From positions 24,901-88,900 of the forward strand of contig NZ_JBHYHC010000027.1 of the NCBI RefSeq assembly GCF_042738955.1: 64,000 nt of DNA. The letters are read 5' to 3'. Below the pieces are notes generated by a model. It was not told the origin of the DNA and searched no databases. It was given only the letters and a program-made list of their open reading frames with translations. The DNA is from Umezawaea sp042738955. GTDB lineage: Bacteria > Actinomycetota > Actinomycetes > Mycobacteriales > Pseudonocardiaceae. The translations under genes were made by a program, and so were the position numbers. Below are positions 33,736-42,541 of this stretch, piece by piece. Numbering within the stretch: the stretch's first letter is position 1; each line of letters begins with the position of its first letter.

Positions 33736-34231
33736 TCGGAACCTTTCGGGAGAGGCGGTTGCGACGGATTTCGACAAGCCGCAACTGCGGCAGGGGTTCT
33801 CTCTCCGGCGTCTGCCGTGCGTGGGCGCTCGGCAGCGCCGTCAGGGCGCGGTGCAGCCGCCCGACAGGGGGTGTCGCGGGTCGTGTGGTCTGCTCGGACC
33901 TGAGCCCGTCGCCGGGCTCGCGATGTGCGATCGACCGCCGCCACAGAGGCCGAAGCCACTGGTCACAGGGTTTTTCTCATGATCCCCTCGCTCGATGAGA
34001 TCGGGCGCTTCGCTGGCGGCGAGTGGTTCGAGAGTCGCACACGGTCCGCGATCGGGTCAATACGTTAGGAAACTTTACTTACTTATTCCAGGAGACCGGC
34101 GGCGTTCGTAAAGATTCCTAACGAACTGCTGGACACCGTCCTCGCGGATGGGTTACAACGGAAGGGCAGTGCTCGCCGCCGCAGCGCACTGGAATCGTCC
34201 GTCGACAGGTCCGACCGGGTGGAGCGCAGCG
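33736..34231. other. 496-bp divergent intergenic region
   Basis: This region lies between the beta-helix exoprotein and CapA genes. It includes AT-rich sequence at 34060-34125 with a long inverted repeat, listed separately. No gene is supported; short frames lack codon bias. Confidence 0.5.
34063..34123. promoter_or_regulatory. Interrupted inverted repeat upstream of the CapA-like gene
   Basis: CGTTAGGAAACTTTAC (34063-34078) and GTAAAGATTCCTAACG (34108-34123) match as reverse complements at 15 of 16 positions, with a 29-nt spacer. The GTTAGGAAA core resembles motifs I remember upstream of secreted carbohydrate-active enzymes in actinomycetes; the binding protein is not named here. It lies 109 nt before the CapA start. 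Confidence 0.5.
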
Positions 34232-36451
34232 GTGGGGAACACGAAGGCACTCGGCGGGCTCGCACTGGCCGTCTCCCTCTCGGCAGCGGTGCTGTGGACC
34301 GGTTTCGACGGCTCCCCCCAGCCCGCCGCCGACACCGCGCCGACCGCCTCGGTGACGGTCACCGACGAGAGCGGCGCGCCGATCGCGGCCACCGTGACCA
34401 CCGGCGGCACCACCCTCCACGGCGTCGGCCCCGTCCGCGTGCCGCTGGGCTCCGGACCCGCCCTCGCGGTCGTCTCCGCGCCCGGCTTCCTCGCCGAACC
34501 GGTGCCGCTCGGGCTGGAGGACGTCGGCCGGACCGTGCCCGTGCGACTGCTGTCCGACCACGGCGGGAAGCGCTTCGTCCTGCACTCCGCAGGGGACGTC
34601 ATGTTCGGCCGCCGCTACCAGGACGCCCCCGCGCTGGTCCCCCGCGACGACGCGGCGCGCGGCGCGGACCACGTCGTCGACGCCGTCGCGCCCGCGTTCC
34701 GGCTGGGCGACCTGCGCACGGTCAACCTCGAAACCGTCCTCAGCGCCGCTCCCCCGGAGACGGCGTATCCGGGGAAGCGCTTCATCCTCCAGTCGCCGCC
34801 CGCCGCGACCGAGGGCCTGAAGCGGTTGGGCGTCGACGTGCCGTCGCTGGCCAACAACCACACGCGCGACTTCCAGGACGCCGGGCTGGCCGACACGACG
34901 AGGGCGTTGACCGCGGCGGGCTTCCCGATCGTCGGGCTCGCCGACAGCGACCGACCGCAGCCCGCCTTCCACACCCGGATCCGCGGCAACGAGGTCACGA
35001 TGTTGGCCTACACCAGCGTGGACGGCAGCTTCGTCAACAACAGCCACCCCCACGACGACACCGCCCGGCACTGGGGCTTCGACCCGCTGGTGCCCGACGC
35101 CGCCCGGACGATCGGCGACGCGTGGCGGTTGTTCCAGAAGCTCGAACCGACCCTCACCGACGCGGGCCCGGTGTGGACCTCGCTCACGCGGGTCTACCCC
35201 GAACTCCAGGACTGGGTGGCGGGCCGCGGGCACAGCGGCGCGGCTCCGTGGAACCCGACGACGTCACCGGCCGAGATCGCCGCCGCCAAACGCGGGCTCA
35301 CCGTCGTGCAGCTGCACTCCGGGTTCCAGTTCCAGACCGCCTCCGCGAAGTCGACGCGGGAGATGGCGCGCGCCGCGATCGACGCGGGCGCGGACATCGT
35401 CATCGGTCACCACCCGCACGTCCTCCAGGGCCTGGAGTGGTACAAGGGCCACCTGATCGCCTACAGCACGGGGAACCTCGTCTTCGACCAGGACTTCCTC
35501 GCGACCTTCTCCAGCGCCTTCCTGCGCACGGTGTGGGAGGGCACCCGGCTCGTCGAGGCGCGGCTCGTGCCGGTGGAGATCGACGGCTACCGGCCCGCGG
35601 TCTCCACCGGCACCGCCGCCCGGCGCACGGTGAACGGCGTGTGGGCCGCGAGCCTGCTCGACGCGCAGACGCAGCGGGCGAGCGACCGGAGCGTCGTGAC
35701 GACGCCGCTGACGCGGGACGCGGACTCGCGCCCGGCCCACTTCCGGTTCGAGCACGGCACAGCGCGGATCAGCGCCGACGCGCCGCCGGAACGCCTGGTG
35801 CCGGTCACCGTCCCGGCGCACGGCGACGCGCGGATCCCGTTCGACGGGCTGGTGCGCCCGGCCCCCGACGGGCCGCCGGGCCTGCTGGTCGGCCGAGACC
35901 TGTTCGGCTGGGGGCACTTCGACGACGACACCGCCGACGGCGTCGCGAGCGGGGCGACGCACTGGCCCGCGAGCGCCGTCCCGAACGTCGTCGGCGGCGG
36001 CACTCTCGGCGAGACCGGTCACCTGCGGTTGAGCGACGAGCTGACGCACCCGGTCGCGCGCGTCACCCTGCACCGGTCGCCCGGCTACAGCGTGCGAGCC
36101 AAGGTCCGGGTGTCGCCGGGAGCAGCGCCGGTGCTGCGGGTCGCGTCCTACCGCTTCGACGACAGCGATCCCACCGAAGACCCGGACTCCCGGCTCCTGC
36201 GCACCGTCGACCGCACGATCGCGGTGCCCGCCGACGGCGGCTGGCACGAGGTCTCCTTCGACCTCTCCCCCGCCGACCTGGACGCCGACGCGAACATGGC
36301 GCTGCTGTACGCCGGTGCCGGGGCCGCCGATCTCGACGACCTGGAGTTCGTCGAGTGGCGTCCGGCCGACGGCGAGTGGGGTCCCTACGACCACGTCCGC
36401 AACCCCGGCGACACCCCGGCGAACGCCGTCTTCCACGGCCTGGAGAACTGA
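34232..36451 (+). CDS. CapA-family (poly-gamma-glutamate synthesis-type) metallophosphatase-fold exoprotein
   Basis: The 739-residue protein has a signal or anchor segment (KALGGLALAVSLSAAVLWTG), then a carboxypeptidase-regulatory-like beta domain (about 30-110). The CapA domain follows (about 115-450): VLHSAGDVMFGRRY, VNLETVLS, SLANNHTRDFQDAGL, IVIGHHPHVLQGLEW, IAYSTGNLVFDQDF. These carry the Asp, Asn-His and His residues of the calcineurin-like PGA_cap fold. The last 290 residues form beta-sandwich domains. The GTG at 34232 has GGAG at 7 nt. It is followed after 3 nt by an NlpC/P60 gene, so the pair probably acts in the cell envelope. True polyglutamate synthesis is unlikely because no capB/capC genes are present. 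Confidence 0.88.
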   Translation: MGNTKALGGLALAVSLSAAVLWTGFDGSPQPAADTAPTASVTVTDESGAPIAATVTTGGTTLHGVGPVRVPLGSGPALAVVSAPGFLAEPVPLGLEDVGRTVPVRLLSDHGGKRFVLHSAGDVMFGRRYQDAPALVPRDDAARGADHVVDAVAPAFRLGDLRTVNLETVLSAAPPETAYPGKRFILQSPPAATEGLKRLGVDVPSLANNHTRDFQDAGLADTTRALTAAGFPIVGLADSDRPQPAFHTRIRGNEVTMLAYTSVDGSFVNNSHPHDDTARHWGFDPLVPDAARTIGDAWRLFQKLEPTLTDAGPVWTSLTRVYPELQDWVAGRGHSGAAPWNPTTSPAEIAAAKRGLTVVQLHSGFQFQTASAKSTREMARAAIDAGADIVIGHHPHVLQGLEWYKGHLIAYSTGNLVFDQDFLATFSSAFLRTVWEGTRLVEARLVPVEIDGYRPAVSTGTAARRTVNGVWAASLLDAQTQRASDRSVVTTPLTRDADSRPAHFRFEHGTARISADAPPERLVPVTVPAHGDARIPFDGLVRPAPDGPPGLLVGRDLFGWGHFDDDTADGVASGATHWPASAVPNVVGGGTLGETGHLRLSDELTHPVARVTLHRSPGYSVRAKVRVSPGAAPVLRVASYRFDDSDPTEDPDSRLLRTVDRTIAVPADGGWHEVSFDLSPADLDADANMALLYAGAGAADLDDLEFVEWRPADGEWGPYDHVRNPGDTPANAVFHGLEN

Positions 36452-36454
36452 GCC

Positions 36455-37408
36455 ATGAAACCCCTGCTGCCACTGGCGATCGCGGCGTTCACCGTCCTCT
36501 TCGGACTGCCGGCGCACGCCACCGCCGTGTACCACTACGAGCGGGCGGAGGGCCCGGCACGAACGCTCGTCGTGGACGCGGCCGGGGCCACGGTCGCGAC
36601 ACTGACCGACGGCGCTCGGACCGCGGTCTTTCGCGGTCCCACCAGGACGTTCGACGAACCCGCAGCGACCACCGCCACCGTGACGACCCGTGACCGGGTC
36701 CTGCTCGCGCCGCGGCCGTGGCACGCGGGCGGCGAGACCGACGGCGACCTCCGGGCGTGGCTCGCGAACACGCTGGCGGGCAGCGCCCCCGACCGCGGCC
36801 CCGACGTGCTGGACATCGCGATGCAGTACCGCCGCGACACCCCGGACCTGGTCAACGCCAACGGGATCCGCTACGCGGGCCGGGCGTTCTTCGGGCCGGT
36901 CGTCGCGGGCGAGCGGATCACCGGCTCCGACTTCGTCGACTACCTCGGCGTGCCGTGGACCTACGACGACGGCGTCACGCAGGAACCCGACCCGCTGCAC
37001 CAGGATTCCCTGGATTGCAGCGGGTTCCTGCGGATGGTGTTCGGGTACCGGTCGGGCTACCCGGTCGGTCGGACGCCGGGGCCGGGCGTGCTGCCCCGCA
37101 CGGTGTCGGACTTCGCGACCGCGGGCCCCGGCACGGTGGTCGTCCCCGATACGGGCACCGCGCCGTCCACCGCGCAGCTCGCCACGCTGCTGCCGGGCGA
37201 CGTGCTGCTGTTCGACCTGGACCCCGAGGACGGTCCGCTGCTCGACCACTCCGGCCTCTACCTCGGCCTCGACTCGGCGGGCCAACCGCGGTTCATCTCC
37301 AGCCGCAAGGTGCACAACGCCCCGACCATGGGCGACCGGAACGGCTCGTCGGTGCTCACCGGGTCCGGCGTGTTCGCCCGCGTCCTCCGGGAAGTTCGCA
37401 GGCTCTGA
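36455..37408 (+). CDS. Secreted NlpC/P60-like cysteine hydrolase
   Basis: The 317-residue protein has a short Sec signal (MKPLLPLAIAAFTVLFGLPA, cleaved about 23) and an N-terminal beta domain (about 25-90). The NlpC/P60-type catalytic domain follows (about 140-317). Nucleophile Cys lies in QDSLDCSGFLRMVFGYRSG. A late LLPGDVLLFDLD leads to His in LLDHSGLYLGLD. FISSRKVHNAPTMGD takes the place of the usual third polar residue. P60 enzymes cut peptidoglycan stem peptides or related amides outside the cell. It is co-transcribed with the CapA-like gene (3-nt spacing), so the two may share a wall polymer substrate. Peptidase specificity cannot be told. Confidence 0.85.
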   Translation: MKPLLPLAIAAFTVLFGLPAHATAVYHYERAEGPARTLVVDAAGATVATLTDGARTAVFRGPTRTFDEPAATTATVTTRDRVLLAPRPWHAGGETDGDLRAWLANTLAGSAPDRGPDVLDIAMQYRRDTPDLVNANGIRYAGRAFFGPVVAGERITGSDFVDYLGVPWTYDDGVTQEPDPLHQDSLDCSGFLRMVFGYRSGYPVGRTPGPGVLPRTVSDFATAGPGTVVVPDTGTAPSTAQLATLLPGDVLLFDLDPEDGPLLDHSGLYLGLDSAGQPRFISSRKVHNAPTMGDRNGSSVLTGSGVFARVLREVRRL

Positions 37409-37435
37409 CCTGGCTTTTATTTTCTGTTATGCCAA

Positions 37436-37465
37436 TTGACACAAGTCGCGAGCGACGGCTACCGT
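37436..37465 (+). promoter_or_regulatory. Canonical promoter for the RNA-ligase-like gene
   Basis: TTGACA (37436-37441) and TACCGT (37460-37465) are separated by 18 bp in an AT-rich dip, and the GTG start follows 7 nt after the -10 box. This is a clear house-keeping sigma promoter giving a leaderless mRNA. Confidence 0.7.
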
Positions 37466-37472
37466 CCTCCCC

Positions 37473-38285
37473 GTGGATGGAGCACGCGGACGGGGCAGGC
37501 CCCGCAAGGACCCGTCGGCCCTGGCGCGGTGGACCCCTCCCGAGGGGTGGTCGCGGCTGGTCGCCTGGATCTCCCCGGAGGAGAAGAAGGCGCTCAAGCA
37601 CGTGGCCGTCGAGGCCGACGTCGCGGTCGCGGACCTGGTCCGCGCGCTGGCGGGCGGGCTGGTCAGCGGCGCCATCACCCACGAGGAACTCATCGGGCAC
37701 GTCGTGAAAGGGAAACAGGTCATGGAGAAGATCCCCACGCTCTTCGAACGCGACGAGCGCTTCCACGTCGTCGACCGACCGCGCGCCGAGTGCGCGTGGG
37801 TGTTCGACGGCGCTGGCGTGGGGACGGAGAAGCTCGACGGCACCAACACCCGGCTGACCGTGCGCTCGGGCCACCTGGTCCGCGTCGAGAAGCGGCGCAA
37901 CCCGAGCAAGGCGCAGAAGCAGCAGGGCATCGTGGACGGCTGGTACGTCGACACCGACGCCGAGTCCGCCGAGGACAAGTGGATCCTCGCGGCGGCGGGC
38001 AACACCGACGTGTCCGGCTGGCCGGACGGCGAGCACCCGTGCGAGGCGCTCGGCCCCCGCGTCCAGGGCAACCCCCTGGGCCTGGAGGAGCACCGGTGCG
38101 TCCCGTTCAACCGCGAGGCGCCGACCCTGCCCGAGGTGCCCCGCAGCTACCACGGGCTCCAGGACTTCCTGGCCACCCTGGACAGCCGCTTCTCCCCCGG
38201 CCACCTCGCCGAGGGCATCGTCTTCCACCACCCGGACGGCCGTCGGGCCAAGATCAAGCGCAAGGACTTCCCGCGCACGGCGTAG
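37473..38285 (+). CDS. RNA-ligase-family nucleotidyltransferase fused to AT-hook and ribbon-helix-helix-like N-terminus
   Basis: The 270-residue protein has three parts. Residues 5-13 (RGRGRPRKD) are an AT-hook-like GRP motif. Residues 27-62 (SRLVAWISPEEKKALKHVAV, then EADVAVADLVRALAG) have the strand-helix-helix pattern of a ribbon-helix-helix DNA binder. The rest is an RNA/DNA ligase nucleotidyltransferase: motif I TEKLDGTNTRL (Lys120, the AMP-accepting residue), motif IV EGIVFHHPDG and motif V AKIKRKDFPR. ATP-dependent ligases of this small type seal or repair RNA ends. The combination of DNA-binding modules with an RNA-ligase core is unusual. A strong promoter and a terminator isolate it as a single-gene unit; no partner (kinase/phosphatase, RtcB) is next to it. 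Confidence 0.82.
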   Translation: MDGARGRGRPRKDPSALARWTPPEGWSRLVAWISPEEKKALKHVAVEADVAVADLVRALAGGLVSGAITHEELIGHVVKGKQVMEKIPTLFERDERFHVVDRPRAECAWVFDGAGVGTEKLDGTNTRLTVRSGHLVRVEKRRNPSKAQKQQGIVDGWYVDTDAESAEDKWILAAAGNTDVSGWPDGEHPCEALGPRVQGNPLGLEEHRCVPFNREAPTLPEVPRSYHGLQDFLATLDSRFSPGHLAEGIVFHHPDGRRAKIKRKDFPRTA

Positions 38286-38287
38286 CG

Positions 38288-38321
38288 GGTCGGTGCCCTG
38301 GGGTGGTTCAGGGCACCGACC
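38288..38321. terminator. Bidirectional hairpin after the ligase gene and ileS
   Basis: GGTCGGTGCCCT (38288-38299) and AGGGCACCGACC (38310-38321) form a perfect 12-bp stem with a 10-nt loop between convergent genes. Confidence 0.85.
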
Positions 38322-41300
38322 TCAGCGCTTGGCCACGGCCGCCGTGATCGGGACGCCGTCGCCGACCGTGCCCGCGAAGCCGGGTTCGACCCGGTCGACC
38401 AGGCCCACGACCTCGGACAAGGTCTCCCCCTCCAGGAACGCCCGGTGGACGCGCACCGCCGCCAGGACGTCCTCCGGGGCACCGATCGTCAGCGTGACGC
38501 GGTCGGCGACGCTCAAGCCCGCGGCCCGGCGGGCCTGCTGGACGACCCGCACCACGTCACGGGCGATGCCCTCCGCCGCCAGCTCGGGCGTGATCTTCGT
38601 GTCCAGCGCGATGGTCACGCCGCGCTGGGTCTCCACGACCCACCCGCTGCGCGGCACCTCGTTCACGACCACGTCGTCGGCGGTCATGGTCAGCGGTGCG
38701 CCGTCGAAGGTGATCTCGGCTTCGCCGTCGACCCGCAACCGCTCGACCAACGCCTGTGCGTCAGCGGCCAGGACCGCGGTCGCCACCTGCTGCGTCCGCT
38801 TGCCGAACCGCCTGCCCAGCGCCCGGAAGTTGGGCTTCACGGTCACGTCGACGACCTCGCCCGCGGAGGACAGCGGTTCCAGGCGTTTGACGTTGAGTTC
38901 CGCGGCCACGTCGTCGAGCAGCGCCCGTGGGATCTCGCCGCCCTCGGGCAGCCCGATCAGCGCGCGGCTGAGGGGCTGGCGGACCCGCACGTCGCTGGCT
39001 TTCCGGGCGGCACGTCCGGCCTCGGTCAGGGTGCGGGCGGTGCGGACCTGCGCGGTCAGCACCGGGTCGAGCAGGCTCGGGTCGGGAGCGGGCCAGCTCG
39101 CCAGGTGCACCGAGTCGGCCGCGGTCGGGTCGCCGGGGCGGACGACCTGCTGCCAGACCTCCTCGGTGATGAACGGGACGAACGGCGCGAGCAGCCGGGT
39201 CAGGACGTCCAGGCAGTCGTACAACGTGGTCAGCGCGTCCTGCTCGCCGTCCCAGAACCGCTGGCGGGACCGGCGCACGTACCAGTTGGACAGGTCGTCG
39301 ACGAACTCGGCGAGCGCCCGGCCCGCACCGGCCGTGTCGTAGTCCTCCAGCCGGTCGTCCACGACCCGCGCCAGCTCGTGCGCCTTCGCCAGCACCCACC
39401 GGTCGAGGACCGGCCGCTCAGCCACCGGGGACGCGGTCGTGGGAGCCCACTCGGCATGACCGGCGTACAGGCTGAAGAAGGACGCGGTGTTCCAGTAGGT
39501 CATGAGGATCTTGCGGGTGATCTCGTCCAGCGGGCCGGGACCGACCCGGCGCGGTGACCACGGCGAGCCGGAGCACGCCATGAACCACCGCAGCGCGTCA
39601 GCGCCGTGGGCGTCCATCAGCGGGATCGGCTCCAGGATGTTGCCGAGGTGCTTGGACATCTTGCGGCCGTCCTCGGCCATGATGTGCCCGAGGCACACCA
39701 CGTTCTCGTACGAGGACTTGTCGAAGACCAGGGTTCCCACGGCCATGAGCGTGTAGAACCAGCCCCTGGTCTGGTCGATCGCCTCGGCGATGTACTGCGC
39801 CGGGTAGCTGCGCTCGAACTCCTCCACGCTGCCGGGCAGGTGCGGGTAGCCGAGGCCCGCGAACGGCATGGAGCCGGAGTCGAACCACGCGTCGATCACC
39901 TCGGGCACCCTGGTCGACGACTCGCCGCACTCGGGGCAGGCGAAGGTGATCTCGTCGATGAACGGCCGGTGCGGGTCCAGTGTGGACAGATCGGTCCCCG
40001 CCAAGACTCCCAACTCGGCGCGGGACCCGATGGCGGTGACGTGCGCGTTCCCGCAGCGCCACAACGGGAGCGGCGTGCCCCAGTAACGGCTGCGCGAGAG
40101 CGCCCAGTCGACGTTGTTGTCCAGCCAGTCGCCGTAGCGGCCGTTCTTGATGTGCTCCGGGTACCAGGTGGTGGCCTGGTTCTCCCGCGCCAAAGCGTCC
40201 TTGATCGTGGTGGTGCGGATGTACCAGGACAGCTGCGCGTAGTGCATCAACGGCGTGTGGCAGCGCCAGCAGTGCGGGTAGGAGTGCTCGAACCGCTGCG
40301 AGCGGAACAGCAGGTCCCGGTGCTTGAGGTCCACGATCAGGGGCTTGTCGGCGTCCTTGAAGAACAGCCCGCCGACCAGCGGCACGTCGTCGTGGAAGCG
40401 CCCGTTCGGACCGATCGGGTTGACCACGGGCAGCCCGTTGGCCCTGCACACCGCGAGGTCGTCCGCGCCGAACGCCGGGGCCTGGTGCACCAGGCCGGTG
40501 CCGTCGGTGGTGGTGACGTAGTCGGCGAGCACCACCACGTGCGCGTCCGGGATGTCCACCAGGTCGAACGGCCGCCGGTAGCTCAGGCCCCGCAGATCGG
40601 TGCCGGTCACGGTCGCGAGCACTTCGGCGTCCTCGCCCAGCACTGCCGTGAGCAGTGGCTCGGCGACCACGAACGTCCCGCGTTCGGTGCGCGCCACCAC
40701 GTAGGCCACGTCGGGGTGCACGGCGACGGCGGTGTTGGCCACCAGGGTCCACGGCGTGGTCGTCCACACGAGCAACTCGACACCCTCGTGGCCCGCGAAC
40801 GGTTCCAGCAGCGGGAACCGCACCGTCACCGACGGGTCGGTGACGGTCTCGTAGCCCTGGGCGACCTCGTGGTCGGACAGCGTCGTCCCGCACCGCGTGC
40901 AGTAGGGGGCGACGCGGTAGTCCTCGGACAGCTTGCCGTCGTCGTGGATCTTCTTCAGCGCCCACCACACGCTGTCGATGTACTCCGGCGACATCGTGCG
41001 GTACGGGTTCCGCAGGTCGATCCAGTAGCCCATGCGCTCGGTCAGGTCCTCGAACTCGCCGACGTACCGCTGCACGGACTCGCGGCACCGCGCGTTGAAC
41101 TCCGCGACGCCGACCTTCTCGATGTCCGGCTTCCCGTTGATCCCCAGTTCCCGCTCCACCGCCAGTTCCACCGGCAGGCCGTGGCAGTCCCAGCCCGCGC
41201 GCCGCGGCACCGAGTAGCCCTTCATGGTCTTGAAGCGGGGGAAGACGTCCTTGAAGACGCGGGCCTCGACGTGGTGGGTGCCGGGCGAGCCGTTGGCGGT

Positions 41301-41468
41301 CGGCGGGCCCTCGTAGAACACCCAACGCGGACCACCGGCGGTCTGCTCCAGGCTGCGCTCGAACACGCCGTTGGCGCGCCACCACTCGATGGTGCGGCGC
41401 TCCCGCTCCGGCAGGTCCACTGTGGACTCCAGCGGCGAGAACGGCGACGTGGCCGGGACCTCTGCCAT
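38322..41468 (-). CDS. ileS: Isoleucyl-tRNA synthetase
   Basis: The 1048-residue enzyme charges tRNA-Ile. The HIGH element is EGPPTANGSPGTHHVEARVF (GTHH at 63-66), GWDCHGLPVELAVE follows, the editing domain holds TTPWTLVANTAV, and KMSKS is KMSKH at 603-607 (EDGRKMSKHLGNI). The C-terminal anticodon-binding and tail domains are complete. This is the long, eukaryote-like form usual in actinomycetes. The ATG at 41466-41468 gives the expected N-terminus; an extension of 13 codons is unlikely. Only 44 nt separate it from the LacI gene upstream on the same strand, leaving no room for the T-box leader often found before actinomycete ileS. It may therefore be read through from the sugar operon. Confidence 0.97.
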   Translation of the reverse strand: MAEVPATSPFSPLESTVDLPERERRTIEWWRANGVFERSLEQTAGGPRWVFYEGPPTANGSPGTHHVEARVFKDVFPRFKTMKGYSVPRRAGWDCHGLPVELAVERELGINGKPDIEKVGVAEFNARCRESVQRYVGEFEDLTERMGYWIDLRNPYRTMSPEYIDSVWWALKKIHDDGKLSEDYRVAPYCTRCGTTLSDHEVAQGYETVTDPSVTVRFPLLEPFAGHEGVELLVWTTTPWTLVANTAVAVHPDVAYVVARTERGTFVVAEPLLTAVLGEDAEVLATVTGTDLRGLSYRRPFDLVDIPDAHVVVLADYVTTTDGTGLVHQAPAFGADDLAVCRANGLPVVNPIGPNGRFHDDVPLVGGLFFKDADKPLIVDLKHRDLLFRSQRFEHSYPHCWRCHTPLMHYAQLSWYIRTTTIKDALARENQATTWYPEHIKNGRYGDWLDNNVDWALSRSRYWGTPLPLWRCGNAHVTAIGSRAELGVLAGTDLSTLDPHRPFIDEITFACPECGESSTRVPEVIDAWFDSGSMPFAGLGYPHLPGSVEEFERSYPAQYIAEAIDQTRGWFYTLMAVGTLVFDKSSYENVVCLGHIMAEDGRKMSKHLGNILEPIPLMDAHGADALRWFMACSGSPWSPRRVGPGPLDEITRKILMTYWNTASFFSLYAGHAEWAPTTASPVAERPVLDRWVLAKAHELARVVDDRLEDYDTAGAGRALAEFVDDLSNWYVRRSRQRFWDGEQDALTTLYDCLDVLTRLLAPFVPFITEEVWQQVVRPGDPTAADSVHLASWPAPDPSLLDPVLTAQVRTARTLTEAGRAARKASDVRVRQPLSRALIGLPEGGEIPRALLDDVAAELNVKRLEPLSSAGEVVDVTVKPNFRALGRRFGKRTQQVATAVLAADAQALVERLRVDGEAEITFDGAPLTMTADDVVVNEVPRSGWVVETQRGVTIALDTKITPELAAEGIARDVVRVVQQARRAAGLSVADRVTLTIGAPEDVLAAVRVHRAFLEGETLSEVVGLVDRVEPGFAGTVGDGVPITAAVAKR

Positions 41469-41512
41469 GGTGTCGAGCACTCCTCTCCAACGACTGCGAC
41501 CGAACACGCCAC

Positions 41513-42520
41513 TCAGTTCCGGGTGCCGTACTCCACGATCCTGGTGGGCAGGACCACCCGCCGGGGCGCGGCGTCCGAGCCGTGCGCCATCCGGTCCAGC
41601 AGCAGGGTCGCGGCCTCACGTCCGAGCTGCTGCGGGTCGTACGCCACGATCGTCAGCGGCAGGCCCAGCACGTCGGCGAGGTCGAAGTCGTCGAACCCGG
41701 CCAGTGCGGTCGTGGTGCGTGCGCGTGTGATCGCGCGGATCGCCCCGATGGTGAGGCGGCTGTTCGCGGTGAACAGCGCGGTCGGGGGGTCGGCGAGGTC
41801 GAGCAGTTCACCGGTGGCCCGCTCGGCGGCCGCCGTGCCGTCCAGGTTCAGCCGGACGTGCCGCTCGTCCACGGACAGGCCCGCCTCGGCCAACCCGGCG
41901 CTGAACCCGCGGAACCGCTCGGCGCTGGTCCACACGTTCGGGGGCAGGCCGAGGAACCCGACGCGGCGGTGGCCGCGCGCGGTGAGGCGGGTGGTCGCGG
42001 CCAGCGCGCCGCCGAAGTCGTCCACGAGCACGCAGTCGAGGTCGGCTCCCGACGGCGGGCGGGCCGCGAGCACGACCGGGATGCCGTGGACCCGCTCGGG
42101 CCGCAGGTGGGCGTGGTCGCCGCCCGCCGGGACCACGATCATGCCGCTGACCCGGCGGGAGACGAGGTCGCCGACCAGTTCCCGCTCCCGCTGGACGGCT
42201 TCGGCGGTGTTGCCGAGGACCACGGTCATGCCGCGGTCGGCGGCCAGCGACTCCGCGCCGAGCGCGAGGTGGGAGTAGAAGGGGTTGGCGAGGTTGGTGA
42301 CGACCAGTCCGAGCAGCCTGCTGCTCCCCACGCGCAGGCTCCGCGCGGCCTCGTTGCGCTGGTAGCCGAGGTGTTCGACGGCGGCGAGGACCTTGGCGCG
42401 GTTGTCCGGCGCGACCCGCGGGTCGTCGCGCAGCACGCGGGACACGGTCATCGGACTGACACCGGCGCGCTCGGCGACGTCGCGCATCGTCGCCTGCTGG
42501 TCGGGTGTCCGAGGTGACAT
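41513..42520 (-). CDS. LacI/GalR-family transcriptional regulator
   Basis: The 335-residue protein has the LacI HTH and hinge (TMRDVAERAGVSPMTVSRVL, LGYQRNEAARSLRVGSSRLL) followed by the periplasmic-binding-like sugar domain (LVVTNLANPFYSHLALGAES, VLVDDFGGALAATTRLTARG). The hinge ARSLR fits minor-groove binding at a central CG step. A 36-bp palindrome with TAACGTTA at its centre lies at the operon head (45150), the obvious operator. The ATG at 42520 has AGAGGTG upstream; a GTG 12 nt earlier is possible. It lies between the ROK gene (21 nt) and ileS (44 nt). It may also act at the TTAGCGCTAA site near 12.9 kb, which is unproven. Confidence 0.92.
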   Translation of the reverse strand: MSPRTPDQQATMRDVAERAGVSPMTVSRVLRDDPRVAPDNRAKVLAAVEHLGYQRNEAARSLRVGSSRLLGLVVTNLANPFYSHLALGAESLAADRGMTVVLGNTAEAVQRERELVGDLVSRRVSGMIVVPAGGDHAHLRPERVHGIPVVLAARPPSGADLDCVLVDDFGGALAATTRLTARGHRRVGFLGLPPNVWTSAERFRGFSAGLAEAGLSVDERHVRLNLDGTAAAERATGELLDLADPPTALFTANSRLTIGAIRAITRARTTTALAGFDDFDLADVLGLPLTIVAYDPQQLGREAATLLLDRMAHGSDAAPRRVVLPTRIVEYGTRN

Positions 42521-42541
42521 CGGGCGGTTCACCTCTCGGTC

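Noticed and set aside
34232..36451. Polyglutamate capsule locus
   Set aside because: The CapA-like gene is accompanied only by an NlpC/P60 gene; capB and capC ligase and transport genes are absent.
41469..41512. Possible T-box leader for ileS
   Set aside because: Only 44 nt are available, and no T-box sequence or specifier stem is visible.
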